This document shows, in pieces, positions 4,627-6,286 of a DNA stretch of 6,286 bases (position 1 is the first letter of the stretch; every line of letters starts with the position of its first letter). The DNA is taken from the NCBI GenBank assembly GCA_013813825.1, contig JACCRA010000594.1, positions 1 through 6,286 on the forward strand, given 5' to 3'. The notes beneath the pieces are model-generated. The model was not told the origin of the DNA and did not search any database. It saw only the letters and a list, made by a program, of their open reading frames with translations. This stretch comes from Pyrinomonadaceae bacterium (GTDB taxonomy: Bacteria; Acidobacteriota; Blastocatellia; Pyrinomonadales; Pyrinomonadaceae). The position numbers were made by a program, and so were the translations under genes.

Positions 4627-6286
4627 TCAAAACCTCTTCCTGAACCGAATCTCCATGCTGAAGTTGTCATTCTGCGAACGGATGGTGTTGACCGGTCCCT
4701 GCTCGTAGCGCGCGACGAACGAGAGGCGGTCGGAGACGCGATATTCGAGCGCGACCACTTGGTTGCGGTCGTTCGTGACGTTGGTTGAGTAGGTCAGGCT
4801 CAGGTCGCGGTTGATCTGGCGTCCGACGGTGAGCCGCGCCGTCGGGCTGGCCCCGCCCCGTCCGGCGATCAGCGGATCGATCTCGAAACGGTTGAGGCCG
4901 AACAGACGGTCGGTGGCGCGCTGCACGGGCGTGTTGATCAGCGAGTCGGTCAGCAAACTCGTCGCTGTGCCAAAGCCGGTCTGCGCCAGCGTCGAGGCGC
5001 TCTGATCCGACGAGGCCAGATTGCCGGTCGTAATGAGCGCGACCACGTCCGTCTGCGGCAGCGCCGGATCGGAGCGCACCACGGCGGTCGGCTGCGAGAG
5101 CGGGCCGTTGAGACCGATGATCACGCGGTAGCCTTTGATCTCCGCCTCGGCCTGAATGTTCAAGATCGGATCGGCGTCGCGGCGTGCCGGCAGATCAATT
5201 AACGCGCGTACGATCTCATAACGGTCGTTGCGGAAGGTGAGCGTGCCGCGCGTCGCGGTGATGCGCCCGGCGATGATCGGCTCTTGCGCCGTCCCGCGAA
5301 TTTGCAACGCGACGGAGCCGACAGCGTCGGCAAGGTTGTTGCGGACCACGAGTGCGTCGCGCCCCTCGACGCGGAGATCGAGTTGCACGTTCGAGGCGAA
5401 GGCGCTCTCTCCCGCGCTGGCAGTCGTCAAATCGGCCTCTTCGCGCCGGTTGACGAAATTGGCGAGGTCGATGTCCTCCGTGTACTCAATGCGCCGCGCG
5501 CCGATGACGCCGCTGATGATCTGCGCCTGCGTGTTCCCCTGCACGACGAGATTGACGTCCACCGTCGAGCGAAAATCATTCGGGAACGGCACGCTGATGC
5601 CGTCGCCGTTGACGTTGAGGCGGAACTGACCGAGCGTGAAGCCGCTGAGGACAGCGCCACCGCTGACGCTCACGCGCCCGCCGCCGAGCGTCCCGGTCAA
5701 GGTGTCGATCTGCGCACGGTCGGCGGTGAAGCGGACGGTGCCGTTGATGTTCTCCGCCGACAGGCGTTCGTCCGTGATGAGCGCCGAGAACGAAGCGTCG
5801 GCGACGGTGGCAGTGCCATTAATGCGCGGCTCAGTGAACGTGCCGCCGACGCGCACGCCGACGCGCGCCGTGCCGGCGACGAACGCATCCGGCGAGAAGC
5901 CGTTCAAGACGCGCAGATTCAACTCGCCATCAACCGTGAAATTTTGCCGCCCGCCCGCGCCGAGGGCCGCCGTGCCTCCGAAGACGATATTGGTCCCCGG
6001 CCCGGTAAAGCGCGTTTTCTCGAACAAGATTTCCTGCGGCGAAAACTGCACCAGCAACGGCGCTTCGGCGGTCAGTTGCACGTCTTCAATCTGAATAACT
6101 AAGTCTGTGAAGCTCGCGGAGCCGCGCAATCCGCCGATGCCGAACTCGTCTTCGTCGTCAATCAAATTGCCGGCGGCGCGCAACGCCCCCGTCGCGCGCC
6201 CTGAGACGCTGATGTTCGCGCCGGGCAGCAGCGTGGCGAAGAGCGGCGTCAGGTCAGCGCCGGTGAGTGTCGTCTCGATGGTCGTC
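4627..6286 (-). CDS. tamB: TamB/AsmA-like translocation and assembly protein, C-terminal part (5' end outside window)
   Basis: TamB proteins are anchored in the inner membrane and form a long, grooved beta structure across the periplasm. They work with an Omp85 partner in outer-membrane assembly and, in the wider AsmA-like family, in phospholipid transport. The frame stays open to the window edge; 552 residues are visible and none is a cysteine. Short amphipathic strands repeat throughout, with typical pieces such as VSGRATGALRAAGNL (29-43) and GRITATRGTLTFRNDRYEI (340-358). The last 200 residues match the TamB C-terminal (DUF490) pattern: a polar-apolar stretch LPQTDVVALITTGNL (409-423), FGLNRFEIDPL (462-472), TARLTVGRQINRDLSLTYS (482-500) and the closing MEIRFRKRF. 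The gene runs in the same direction as the Omp85 gene 200 bases downstream, matching the known tamA-tamB or bamA-tamB pairing, with tamB first here. The length of the missing N-terminal part cannot be judged from the window. Confidence 0.9.
   Translation of the reverse strand, partial: TTIETTLTGADLTPLFATLLPGANISVSGRATGALRAAGNLIDDEDEFGIGGLRGSASFTDLVIQIEDVQLTAEAPLLVQFSPQEILFEKTRFTGPGTNIVFGGTAALGAGGRQNFTVDGELNLRVLNGFSPDAFVAGTARVGVRVGGTFTEPRINGTATVADASFSALITDERLSAENINGTVRFTADRAQIDTLTGTLGGGRVSVSGGAVLSGFTLGQFRLNVNGDGISVPFPNDFRSTVDVNLVVQGNTQAQIISGVIGARRIEYTEDIDLANFVNRREEADLTTASAGESAFASNVQLDLRVEGRDALVVRNNLADAVGSVALQIRGTAQEPIIAGRITATRGTLTFRNDRYEIVRALIDLPARRDADPILNIQAEAEIKGYRVIIGLNGPLSQPTAVVRSDPALPQTDVVALITTGNLASSDQSASTLAQTGFGTATSLLTDSLINTPVQRATDRLFGLNRFEIDPLIAGRGGASPTARLTVGRQINRDLSLTYSTNVTNDRNQVVALEYRVSDRLSFVARYEQGPVNTIRSQNDNFSMEIRFRKRF

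Noticed and set aside
4449..4670. Small 73-codon minus-strand frame between tamB and the Omp85 gene
   Set aside because: It overlaps the tamB end in another frame, has no recognisable features and no clear ribosome site.
5284..6102. A 272-codon plus-strand open frame
   Set aside because: It is antisense to tamB, which has a convincing C-terminal family pattern.

Overview
The window looks like chromosomal DNA of a GC-rich, diderm (outer-membrane) bacterium. The gene content, the many-POTRA Omp85 protein and the heptanucleotide repeats (units like aaaaggc) make me think of Acidobacteriota, perhaps the Blastocatellia. That is an inference from style and memory, not from a search.

All convincing genes lie on the minus strand and read from high to low coordinates. 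The first (6286 down to 4627) is the C-terminal 552 residues of a TamB/AsmA-like translocation and assembly protein; its N-terminus is outside the window. After a 200-base gap with an AT-rich patch comes a complete Omp85-family outer-membrane assembly factor of 1189 residues (4426 to 857). It has an N-terminal signal sequence, about seven POTRA domains and a C-terminal beta-barrel with the LRGF lid-loop motif and a terminal phenylalanine. The third gene (about 831 to 79) encodes a SurA-N-like periplasmic chaperone that lacks a parvulin (PPIase) domain. The last 78 bases hold no complete gene, but may contain the start of another minus-strand gene.

The set makes sense as one outer-membrane biogenesis unit: TamB spans the periplasm, the Omp85 protein inserts beta-barrels, and the SurA-like protein would escort unfolded clients.

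The most unusual part is the 857-to-665 junction between the Omp85 gene and the chaperone gene. It is built from heptanucleotide repeats in two opposed clusters, which can fold into a 24-bp stem in the transcript. One cluster is read through as the hydrophobic core of the chaperone's probable signal peptide. The only ATG near the expected signal-peptide start is out of frame by exactly the amount that losing one 7-base unit would correct, so the locus could be slip-strand phase-variable. Other points worth checking are an EF-hand-like calcium loop in the Omp85 barrel, four close cysteine pairs, and a Ser/Ala-rich insertion in POTRA 4.
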